Source: DATKCN01 sp035513175
Lineage (GTDB): Bacteria; Chloroflexota; Chloroflexia; Thermomicrobiales; CFX8
DNA length: 14,903 bases
Assembly: GCA_035513175.1 (NCBI GenBank)
Contig: DATKCN010000149.1
Span: 1-14,903 of the forward strand
Reading direction: 5' to 3'
Shown: positions 5,881 to 12,639 of the stretch, piece by piece
How positions within the stretch are numbered: position 1 is the stretch's first letter
How the letters are laid out: the number at the start of each line of letters is the position of its first letter
Made by a program: the position numbers and the translations under genes
Notes under the pieces: generated by a model
The model's database searches: none
Told to the model about the DNA's origin: nothing
What the model saw: the letters and a program-made list of their open reading frames with translations, nothing else

Positions 5881-8800
5881 ATGCAGCAGCCGGACACAAC
5901 ATCCGAAGCCTGCGCGTTCGCCCGTCCTGATGCGCTGAATATCCAGCTGCTTGGAGCCTGCCGCATAATCGACGGCAGACGAGTCAGCGAGCCATCGAGA
6001 TGGAAGCTGCGGAAAGCCTCTCAGCTCGTCAAGCAGCTGGCGCTTGCTCCTGAGCGGGAGCTGCATCGGGAACAGATCTTCGAGCAGCTCTGGCCGGGGC
6101 ACGATCCTGAAGCGACCAGCAATCTGCGCGTTACCCTGCACTTCGCCCGCAAGCTGCTGACGCAGGACGGCTTCGACGGCAGCGACGCGATTCAATCGCG
6201 TGGCCAGCGGCTGGCGCTCTTTCCCGATCGCGTCGTCTGGACGGATATCCAGGCGTTCGAGGCGGCGGTGGAGTTGGCGAAGCGAGCAGAAGATCCCGCG
6301 CTGTGCCAAGCCGCGCTGGATCTGTATTCCGGCGAATTGCTGCCCGAGGAGCACTTCGAGGACTGGGCCACCGAGCGCCGCGAGTCGTTGCGTTCGACTC
6401 GGGTTGAATTGCTGCTGGATCTGGCCCGCCTGTATCAGGCCAGGGGAGAGCTCGAACCAGCTATCCGAACACTGCGCGAGGCTATCGACGCCGATCCGGT
6501 AAATGAGCCTGCCCACTCGGATCTCATGCGGGTCTATGCCAGTTCTGGACGGCGAGTCCAGGCGCTACGGCAATACCACCGGTTGCGTGACGTGCTTCAG
6601 TCGGCGGTTGATGTCGAGCCGGAGCCGGGTGTAACTCGGTTCTACGAATCTTTGTTGGCGCATGACGGCAACCCGGCCGCGATGGTGTACGCAGATGTCA
6701 CCACCGTAGACCAGCTGTCCGCCCGTCAGGCTCGCGCCCCGCAACATCAGCTGGCACGGGCCAGCCTGCCTGTGCAGCTGACGAGCTTCATCGGCAGGCT
6801 GGCCGAGCTACCGGCGCTGGGTGACACGCTCACCCACTCACGGCTCGTAACATTGACAGGCCCGGCCGGAGTCGGTAAGACGAGGTTGGCGATCGAGGTT
6901 GTATCGCGGCAGGTGGAGCATTATCCGGATGGCATCTGGTTCCTCGATCTGTCGGCTGTGTCGGATCCTGCCTTTGTCGTGCCATCGATTGCCACCACGC
7001 TTGAGATCCATGAAATCCCTGACTGGCCGCTGCTGGAGACCATCACGGCTGAGCTTGCGACACGGCGCGCTCTGCTGGTGCTGGACAATTGCGAGCATCT
7101 GATCAACGCCTGCGCGGACGTTGTGTCGTCGCTGTTGCACGCCTGCTTGGGCCTGAGCGTGTTGGCAACGAGCCGTGAGCCGCTGTGGGTCGATGGAGAG
7201 ATGGTGTGGCCGGTTGCGCCGCTAAAGACGCCGCTGGAAGATCAGTCCGCGTCCACCGCCACGTTGCGCACCATCGAGGCCATTCGTCTCTTCGCCGACC
7301 GCGCCCAGACAGTCATTCCTGGCTTCGCCGTCACGGACGATAACGGTTCAGCCATCGCCGAAATCTGCCGGAGGCTGGAGGGCGTGCCCCTTGCGATCGA
7401 GCTGGCCGCGACTCGTGTGCGAGGCATGACGGTGGACGAGATCGGCGCGCGCCTGCGGGACGCGCTCGGGCTGCTCAGTGGGGGCAGCCGCGGCAGGCCA
7501 GCCCGCCAGCAGTCGCTGCGCGCGGCCATCGCGTGGAGCTACGATCTGTTGTCACCCGGTGAGCGCCACATGTTCGAGCGATTGGCGGCGTTCACGGGTA
7601 GCGTCAGCATGGAAGCTGTCGAGGCGCTATGCGCTGACCAGAGCGACGACCTGGACGCCATCCGGGACCGCCTGTTCGCTCTGCTCGACAAGTCACTGGT
7701 GATTGCCGAGGATCACTCGGGACAGACACGCTACCGCATGCTGAAGACGATCCGACAGTATGCCCACGAGCGGCTGGAGTCATCAGGAGAGATGGCGCTG
7801 GTCCATGACCGGCAGCGAGACTGGTATCTTGCGCTGTCCTCCCAGGCGGAGCAGGGTCTCATTGGCAGCTCCGTTCAGGACTGGATGCAGCGACTTGCTC
7901 CGGAAGTCGACAACATCCGGCTGGTGTTGCGGCGCAGCTCGGAAGACGGCGACCACGAAACGGTGCTGCGCCTCGCGTCGCGTCTCTGGGCATTCTGGCT
8001 GATCTCGGGGCGGATGAGCGAGGGACGGTCGTGGATCGAGCCCCTGTTGAGCGATCCGCTTCGTGACACGTTTCCAGCCGAGATGCTGGCCCGCGCACTG
8101 GCGGCGGCAGGAATGTTGGCTGAGCGGCAGGGAGATTACCGGCAGGCCGTCATCTGGACGGAAAGCGCGCTGCCCCTGGCCCGCGCACATGGCGACACCC
8201 TGAGCGTGGCCTACTCTCTGACAAATCTCTGTGTCTGCGTGCTCTATCAGGGAGATGTGGAGCGCACAATAGACCTGGCGCGTGAGGGTCTCGCGCTTTC
8301 ACGGGAGATCGGGGTGTTATCTGGTGTCCCGACCTGCCTGTCCAGCCTGGGGCTGGCCGAGTACCGGCGCGGCGATCTCGACGCGGCGCGAGACTACCTG
8401 AGCGAGTCAGTGGCTGCGGCGCGTGAGATTGGCTTCACTGCCTTTGCTTCGTGGCTGCTCGGCCATCTCGCTGACATCGAGCGACTGCGAGCGTGCCCTG
8501 ATGCGGCCCGCGCGCACGCCGAAGAATGTATCGCACTGGGACAATCAGCTGGCGACAGGTACGGACCGGCGCTGGGCCGGCGCGAGCTTGGACGGCTCTT
8601 GGCAGACCAGGGAGAAACCTCCGAGGCGTCGAGACTCATCATCGAGAGCCTCATTGAGTTCCGCTCGATGGGATACAAGCTGCGGACAGTCGAATGCGTC
8701 GAGGATATTGCTGAGCTGGCGGTAGCGTCACACCCGGCAGATACGGTGCGGTTGCTGACGGCCGCGGACCGGCTGCGGGAACGCGCAGGTAGCCCATTAC

Positions 8801-8955
8801 CACCGTTACGTCACGCCGTGCTCAGGCAGGCGTTGGCGGGCGCGCGGTCTCAGCTCGACGCCGATGCGTTCCTGTCCGCGCAGGAGGAGGGCCGCGCCAT
8901 GAGCCGTGACAGGGCAGTGGACCATGTCCTGTCTCTCTGGGCGTTCACAACCTGA
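5881..8955 (+). CDS. AfsR/SARP-type transcriptional regulator with NB-ARC ATPase and TPR domains
   Basis: Large cytoplasmic regulator of 1024 residues. The order is: OmpR-like winged helix (about 18-120), bacterial transcriptional activation domain BTAD (about 124-262), a linker, an NB-ARC/STAND-type ATPase (about 295-560), and a helical TPR region (about 650-1000). The ATPase shows Walker A GPAGVGKTR (327-335), Walker B ALLVLDN (397-403), TSREP (430-434) and the GVPLAIELAA motif (501-510). The segments SLRAAIAWSYDLL and YRMLKTIRQYA are typical of these proteins. The family acts as a switch: ATP binding and a signal sensed by the TPR part release DNA binding. No C-terminal LuxR helix-turn-helix is present, so DNA contact should come from the N-terminus only. 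GGTGG 6 bases before the ATG serves as ribosome binding site. It lies upstream of, and on the same strand as, three collagen-like genes that it may control. Confidence 0.9.
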   Translation: MQQPDTTSEACAFARPDALNIQLLGACRIIDGRRVSEPSRWKLRKASQLVKQLALAPERELHREQIFEQLWPGHDPEATSNLRVTLHFARKLLTQDGFDGSDAIQSRGQRLALFPDRVVWTDIQAFEAAVELAKRAEDPALCQAALDLYSGELLPEEHFEDWATERRESLRSTRVELLLDLARLYQARGELEPAIRTLREAIDADPVNEPAHSDLMRVYASSGRRVQALRQYHRLRDVLQSAVDVEPEPGVTRFYESLLAHDGNPAAMVYADVTTVDQLSARQARAPQHQLARASLPVQLTSFIGRLAELPALGDTLTHSRLVTLTGPAGVGKTRLAIEVVSRQVEHYPDGIWFLDLSAVSDPAFVVPSIATTLEIHEIPDWPLLETITAELATRRALLVLDNCEHLINACADVVSSLLHACLGLSVLATSREPLWVDGEMVWPVAPLKTPLEDQSASTATLRTIEAIRLFADRAQTVIPGFAVTDDNGSAIAEICRRLEGVPLAIELAATRVRGMTVDEIGARLRDALGLLSGGSRGRPARQQSLRAAIAWSYDLLSPGERHMFERLAAFTGSVSMEAVEALCADQSDDLDAIRDRLFALLDKSLVIAEDHSGQTRYRMLKTIRQYAHERLESSGEMALVHDRQRDWYLALSSQAEQGLIGSSVQDWMQRLAPEVDNIRLVLRRSSEDGDHETVLRLASRLWAFWLISGRMSEGRSWIEPLLSDPLRDTFPAEMLARALAAAGMLAERQGDYRQAVIWTESALPLARAHGDTLSVAYSLTNLCVCVLYQGDVERTIDLAREGLALSREIGVLSGVPTCLSSLGLAEYRRGDLDAARDYLSESVAAAREIGFTAFASWLLGHLADIERLRACPDAARAHAEECIALGQSAGDRYGPALGRRELGRLLADQGETSEASRLIIESLIEFRSMGYKLRTVECVEDIAELAVASHPADTVRLLTAADRLRERAGSPLPPLRHAVLRQALAGARSQLDADAFLSAQEEGRAMSRDRAVDHVLSLWAFTT

Positions 8956-8981
8956 CTCGTCTGCCGTTACTTCTGTTGCGT

Positions 8982-9026
8982 AGGCGTTAATCGCGGTCTT
9001 TGCCGGTTAGCGCTCGCCTAACGCCT
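8982..9026. repeat. Inverted repeat AGGCGTTA / TAACGCCT
   Basis: Perfect 8-base arms (8982-8989 and 9019-9026) enclose 29 bases, with a smaller GTTAG/CTAAC pairing inside. It sits 27 bases after the stop of the large regulator and 112 bases before the first collagen-like gene. It could be a terminator for the regulator or an operator for the collagen-like genes; the sequence does not decide. Confidence 0.4.
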
Positions 9027-9137
9027 GGTCGCTACCATCGTACCTGGGGGATCGCTGCCCCGCTGGGGGCGCGCCGCATTCCGCAATCTACAACGCGCGA
9101 GCGGCGATGCACGGTCCCACAGGACGGGAGGAACGAC

Positions 9138-9776
9138 ATGCGACACGATCTGGCCGAGCGATCGAGGAGGCCGCGGGCTCCGGCACTCATCGCCGCGCTG
9201 ATCCTGGCAATCGGCACGACGTTCGTCGCCTACGGCAATGACCCCGGCGACACCTACTACGCCTGCCTCACGCCCGGCGGGACGCTCAGCGATGTCAATG
9301 TCAGCCCGGATGAGACACCAGCGTGTCCCGCAAATCAGACGCTCATCTCCTGGAACCAGACCGGACCACAGGGTATACAGGGCGAGCAGGGACCACAGGG
9401 AGAAAAAGGTGACACTGGCGAGCCAGGGCCGAAGGGCGACACGGGCGAGCAAGGCGAGATTGGGCCCCAAGGTCCAGCGGGACCACAGGGTGAACAGGGC
9501 GAACGTGGCCCCGCAGCTGTCAGGACAGTAGTCGTGATTTTGAATCTGCCTGCAGGTGAAACCAGACGGGCAGACGCGTTTTGCGAGAGCAACGAATTGG
9601 CTACTGGAGGCGGTTACGAAATCTCAGCGATCCTCACCGCGGCGGATATTCTCATCATTTCAGATCGACCAGCGACTCTCAACTTCGAACAGCCGGTAGG
9701 CTGGCAAGTTCGGGCGAAAAATCAGGGCGCGAGCGATCACGATGTGTTCGTCTTCGCTGTCTGCGCTCTGGTGTAA
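9138..9776 (+). CDS. Secreted collagen-like protein, copy 1 (17 Gly-X-Y triplets)
   Basis: Exported protein of 212 residues. A basic N-terminus (MRHDLAERSRRPR) leads into a hydrophobic export or anchor helix (about 15-32). A head module follows (33-75, YYACLTPGG...CPANQTLISWNQ, Cys43 and Cys63 probably disulfide-bonded). Then come 17 uninterrupted Gly-X-Y triplets (76-126) rich in Pro, Gln, Glu and Lys, which should trimerise into a collagen triple helix. The C-terminal domain (about 129-212) has Cys149 and Cys209, a TGGGY turn and GWQVRAKN. The frame is open from 9000, but the ATG at 9138 has GGGAGGA upstream and the same MRHxx start as copies 2 and 3. Related heads occur in collagen-like proteins of Chloroflexota and actinobacteria. 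Role: probably surface structure or adhesion, which is inference. Confidence 0.88.
   Translation: MRHDLAERSRRPRAPALIAALILAIGTTFVAYGNDPGDTYYACLTPGGTLSDVNVSPDETPACPANQTLISWNQTGPQGIQGEQGPQGEKGDTGEPGPKGDTGEQGEIGPQGPAGPQGEQGERGPAAVRTVVVILNLPAGETRRADAFCESNELATGGGYEISAILTAADILIISDRPATLNFEQPVGWQVRAKNQGASDHDVFVFAVCALV
9195..9287 (+). repeat. Shared head-module DNA, copy 1
   Basis: This 93-base segment differs from the matching part of copy 3 at only three positions. It encodes the export helix and the start of the head (ALILAIGTTFVAYGNDPGDT and on). Just downstream of it copy 1 diverges sharply from copies 2 and 3. Confidence 0.8.
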
Positions 9777-9995
9777 CGAGCCAAGCGCCGCCGACCATCG
9801 ATCCGGTCCTTCCAGATGCGGGAGTGATTGCCGGCAAGTCAACGCCGTTTACGACCCACTCGGCACATTCGTCGATCAGGCGTGTTTCGAACACCAGCTC
9901 AATCTGGCTGGCCGCACGGGACTCGCCACCGCAACTGCGCGGCTGCCAGCACAGGGAGATTCAGCGATTCTCAGGAGCGTAACAGGAGGACACAC

Positions 9996-10535
9996 ATGCG
10001 CCATCTATTCACGGAACATGCCGGGCGCGCCATCGCTCCGGCCATCGTCGCGGCGCTGATTCTGGCAATCGGCACGACGTTCGTCGCCTACGGCAACGAC
10101 CCCGGCGACACCTACTACGCCTGCCTCTCGCCTGGCGGGACGCTCGTCCAGGTCGTCGTCAGCCCCGACGCCGATCCGAACTGTTCGGACAACCAGACGC
10201 TTATCTCCTGGAACCAGATCGGACCGCCTGGGCCGCAAGGCGAGCAGGGGCCGCAGGGGCCAGAAGGACCACAGGGGCCGGAAGGAGCAGCAGGTCCGGT
10301 AGGTGTAATCCAGAGGGCGGCCACTCAGGAAACTCTGACGCCAGGCGAAGCAAACCGTCAACTAAACGTGTTCTGCACTGCTGGAGAACAGCCGATAGCC
10401 GGAGGGTTCTCTTCAACGACGAATATCGACATACAGGGAAGCTTCATGATTCTCGGTGGATGGCGCGTGATTGCGCATAATCCGAGCGTTTCTGATGGCA
10501 TCGCTCGCGCTTTCGTCGTTTGCGCCGCGACGTAG
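9996..10535 (+). CDS. Secreted collagen-like protein, copy 2 (9 Gly-X-Y triplets)
   Basis: Exported protein of 179 residues with the same plan as copy 1. It has a basic start (MRHLFTEHAGR), an export helix (15-32), and a head with Cys43 and Cys63 that aligns with copy 1 without gaps to residue 75. Only nine Gly-X-Y triplets follow (76-102, dominated by GPQ and GPE), the shortest of the three. The C-terminal domain (103-179) keeps the family pattern (VFC at 125-127, IAGGF, GWRVIAHN, FVVCA at the end) with little other identity to copies 1 and 3. AGGAGGA precedes the ATG at good spacing; the open frame further upstream is not coding-like. It lies 219 bases after copy 1, a gap in which I see no hairpin or gene. 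Confidence 0.87.
   Translation: MRHLFTEHAGRAIAPAIVAALILAIGTTFVAYGNDPGDTYYACLSPGGTLVQVVVSPDADPNCSDNQTLISWNQIGPPGPQGEQGPQGPEGPQGPEGAAGPVGVIQRAATQETLTPGEANRQLNVFCTAGEQPIAGGFSSTTNIDIQGSFMILGGWRVIAHNPSVSDGIARAFVVCAAT
10053..10222 (+). repeat. Shared head-module DNA, copy 2
   Basis: Matches 10785-10954 without gaps over 170 bases, with about nine substitutions by my count (three change the protein, six are silent). Identity ends at the first Gly-X-Y triplets. Confidence 0.85.
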
Positions 10536-10567
10536 CGCGCCGAATCATTCTATCTGCTGAGGTTCAT

Positions 10568-10599
10568 GCGGCCCGCCCGGGCCGATCCGGACGGGCTGC
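10568..10599 (+). terminator. Hairpin after collagen-like copy 2
   Basis: GCGGCCCG (10568-10575) pairs with CGGGCTGC (10592-10599) through one G-U pair, with a small inner CCG/CGG stem. It lies 33 bases after the stop codon. The bases after it are only mildly T-rich, so it is a GC-rich terminator candidate rather than a classic one. Confidence 0.45.
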
Positions 10600-10727
10600 C
10601 TGTGTCATTGGCCCATTCTTTGGGATGACGACTAGCGAGGCATGTCAGCGACTCGACCCCCACACCAGGCACGCTGTCGCCACACGACCGTTCCGGCGCG
10701 GGGGCGAAGCAGTAAGGGAGGACCAGC

Positions 10728-11354
10728 ATGCGTCACGACTTCACCCAGCGATTCAGGAGCGCGCTCTCGCCAGCGCTCATTGCCGCGCTGATTCTGGCAA
10801 TCGGCACGACGTTCGTCGCCTACGGCAATGACCCCGGCGACACCTACTACGCCCGCCTCACGCCCGGTGGGACGCTCGTCCAGGTCGTCGTCAGCCCCAA
10901 CGCCGATCCGAACTGTTCGGACAACCAGACGCTCATCTCTTGGAACCAGATTGGGGCACAAGGGCCGGAAGGTGAGCAGGGGCGGCAGGGTGACACGGGC
11001 GACACAGGTCCACAGGGCGTTCCTGGACCGACCGGGCCACAGGGTATTCCCGGCCAGGACGGATCGCCAGGGCTAAGTGGCTATGAAATTGTCACCGTCT
11101 TCGTCGATCGAGCGTCCGGCTCAGACACGATCAGAGGAACCGCTTTGTGTCCGACCGGCAAGAAGTTGCTTGGTGGTGGATTCGAGCCGACCTTCGTTCT
11201 TGGCGGAGATCCATTGGATACAAGCATCATCACCAACGGCCCACCAGCCAATTTTAGTCTCAGAGCGTGGAGGGTTTCGATCTACGATCCATTCGAGGGG
11301 CGGTACTTCGGTGGGATCGCCGTCTACGCCATCTGTGCCTACGCAGCCGACTGA
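10728..11354 (+). CDS. Secreted collagen-like protein, copy 3 (14 Gly-X-Y triplets)
   Basis: Exported protein of 208 residues with basic start MRHDFTQRFR, export helix (15-32), head module to residue 75, and 14 Gly-X-Y triplets (76-117, including GVP, GIP, GQD and GLS). The C-terminal domain (118-208) is a further variant of the same fold (TALC at 138-141, LLGGGF, WRVSIYD, YAICA). In the head, residue 43 is Arg where copies 1 and 2 have Cys, so Cys63 has lost its likely partner. The change is one base (TGC to CGC). AAGGGAGGA gives a strong ribosome binding site. A strong hairpin follows 35 bases after the stop, closing the three-gene cluster. Confidence 0.88.
   Translation: MRHDFTQRFRSALSPALIAALILAIGTTFVAYGNDPGDTYYARLTPGGTLVQVVVSPNADPNCSDNQTLISWNQIGAQGPEGEQGRQGDTGDTGPQGVPGPTGPQGIPGQDGSPGLSGYEIVTVFVDRASGSDTIRGTALCPTGKKLLGGGFEPTFVLGGDPLDTSIITNGPPANFSLRAWRVSIYDPFEGRYFGGIAVYAICAYAAD
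10785..10954 (+). repeat. Shared head-module DNA, copy 3
   Basis: Direct repeat of 10053-10222, exactly 732 bases downstream, about 95% identical. Its first 93 bases also match 9195-9287 with three differences. Confidence 0.85.
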
Positions 11355-11703
11355 AGGCTTCGATGCACTGACTGCAGTGAGTGTGATTGCAGGGCCGGGA
11401 GCGCCGCCAATGGCGACCCCGGCCCTGCTGGGTGACTGGCTCCAGATCCTCGCCCGAACACGAGTAACGCTCACAAAACATCCGTCCACTACCATCGAGA
11501 TGGACGCGACCGCGCATCGAGCGTGGGCCACTGGGGCACGTGATCCGCTACTGGTGAGCTGGTTGGGTTTGGGATGGAACGGACAATCACGGCTGCCTGT
11601 ACGCTGGATAGCTGAGGCAGGTCGGCATGGGTAAGCCCCCAGTTGTGCCTGCTGCGAGCAAGTCGAATCTGGTGGTCCGCTCGTGAGACGGGCCGCTACC
11701 AGG
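11355..11703. other. 349-base gap between convergent genes
   Basis: This gap separates collagen-like copy 3 from the 3' end of the small SARP gene. Apart from the hairpin at 11389-11428 I see only weak palindromes (ACTGCAGT at 11371-11378, CTGCCT/AGGCAG near 11600-11622). Open frames here have no ribosome binding site and no recognisable protein. I see no gene in it. Confidence 0.5.
11389..11428 (+). terminator. Strong hairpin closing the collagen-like cluster
   Basis: GCAGGGCCGGG (11389-11399) pairs perfectly with CCCGGCCCTGC (11418-11428), and an inner CGCC/GGCG stem lies in the loop. It is 35 bases after the stop of copy 3. No T-tract follows, but the stability and position fit transcription termination. 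Confidence 0.6.
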
Positions 11704-12504
11704 TCAGCTGGAGACGAGCTCACTCCAAAGCTGTGTCGTCTCTGCCGATGGTTCGATCCCGGCCTGCTCGGCGAGCGTCGAGCGGCAGCGTTCCATGATG
11801 GCCGGGATCTGAGCTACGTTCCCCCCGTCCGCCAGCGCCCGCATCACCAAACGGTAGCCGGATTCGCGCAACGGTCCGAGCCGCATCAGCTCGCGCGCCT
11901 CCAGCTCGGCGATGCGGGGATTGCCGCGCGCCAGCTCGGCCTCCGCCGTGCACTCGAGCGCTCGCAGCTGGATGTCCTGCAAGCGCGAGCGCTCGCCCAT
12001 GATCCAGGGCGCCTCCTCGCCGGTCAGGAAGCCGCGCGTGGCGATCTCCAGCGTCACCCGCGCCTCGGCCAACGCCGGGCCGTATTCCTCACGGCGCAGC
12101 AACGTCTCTGTGTCGTGGATCGCGGAGCGGGCGCGCTCGTGATCAATAAATGTTCCGGCCGGCAGCCGCAGCACGTAGCGGCCAACCTCGCCTCGAATGC
12201 CGAACTCGTTTGGATCGAGCGGGATCTTCCGTGTGAAGCGGCGCAGGCGGCTGACCAGCCCGTTGAGGGTTGTGTCCCAGGCGTCGGGCACGTCTTCGCC
12301 CCACAGCGCCTCGATCAGCTCTTCGCGCCCGACCGGCCCCCGGCGGTTCAGAACGAGGTAGGCCCACAGACGGCGGCTCTGGCGGGCGGGGAAGTCCGCT
12401 TCCCGCAGCACGGTGCTGCCGTACTCAACGGCTAGCTGACCGCAGACATAGAGACGCAGCGGCGGTTGACTCTGCAACAGAACCCCATCTACGGAATGCT
12501 TCAC
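11704..12504 (-). CDS. Stand-alone SARP transcriptional regulator
   Basis: Cytoplasmic activator of 266 residues made of an OmpR-like winged helix (about 15-115, with ARQSRRLWAYLVLNRRGPVGREELIEALW) and a BTAD helical domain (about 120-262). There is no ATPase or TPR part, so it matches the small SARP class (ActII-ORF4, DnrI, RedD type), which binds direct repeats and recruits RNA polymerase. It starts with GTG at 12504, with GGAGG 6 bases upstream. The BTAD sequence DHERARSAIHDTETLLRREEYGPALAEARVTLEI is typical. It points toward the collagen-like cluster and is divergent from the beta-helix gene, with an 11-bp periodic operator between them. Typical targets are secondary metabolite or surface-stage genes; here no biosynthetic genes are in view. 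Confidence 0.88.
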   Translation of the reverse strand: MKHSVDGVLLQSQPPLRLYVCGQLAVEYGSTVLREADFPARQSRRLWAYLVLNRRGPVGREELIEALWGEDVPDAWDTTLNGLVSRLRRFTRKIPLDPNEFGIRGEVGRYVLRLPAGTFIDHERARSAIHDTETLLRREEYGPALAEARVTLEIATRGFLTGEEAPWIMGERSRLQDIQLRALECTAEAELARGNPRIAELEARELMRLGPLRESGYRLVMRALADGGNVAQIPAIMERCRSTLAEQAGIEPSAETTQLWSELVSS

Positions 12505-12515
12505 AACTTGCCTCC

Positions 12516-12521
12516 ATTATT
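12516..12521 (-). promoter_or_regulatory. -10 element of the SARP gene
   Basis: The minus strand reads AATAAT at 12521-12516, five of six bases matching TATAAT. It starts exactly 8 bases after the nearest 11-bp repeat unit. The GTG start is only 11 bases further on, so the transcript would be nearly leaderless and the GGAGG would be lost or lie at its very 5' end. Confidence 0.5.
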
Positions 12522-12527
12522 CGCCGT

Positions 12528-12569
12528 CTGCAAGGTCGCTGCAAGGTAACCGCAATGTGACGGCAACAG
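12528..12569. promoter_or_regulatory. SARP-type operator: four direct repeats at 11-bp spacing
   Basis: On the + strand the units are GCAAGGT (12530-12536), GCAAGGT (12541-12547), GCAATGT (12552-12558) and GCAACAG (12563-12569), each starting exactly 11 bases after the last. The first two are identical over nine bases (CTGCAAGGT). Read toward the SARP gene they are ACCTTGC twice, ACATTGC and CTGTTGC, with the perfect copies nearest the promoter. SARP proteins of streptomycetes bind heptamers repeated every 11 bp, ending 8 bp before the -10 element; that is the arrangement here. The sites also lie 71-110 bases upstream of the divergent beta-helix gene. Confidence 0.7.
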
Positions 12570-12639
12570 CTGGGCTCAACGATAGAGGCGCCACACGCGA
12601 ACGCGCGTGTCTGCACGACAGTATGGAAGGTTGGCGGCG

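Noticed and set aside
9018..9592. Minus strand frames opposite the collagen-like genes (Pro/Cys/Gly-rich)
   Set aside because: These are reverse reads of Gly-X-Y codons. They give the usual Pro-Cys-Gly shadow and lack start signals.
9777..9995. Search for 11-bp SARP repeats before collagen-like copies 1-3
   Set aside because: Scattered GCAA words occur (for example near 9080 and 9930) but not at regular 11-bp spacing or before a -10 element, so no SARP site is claimed there.
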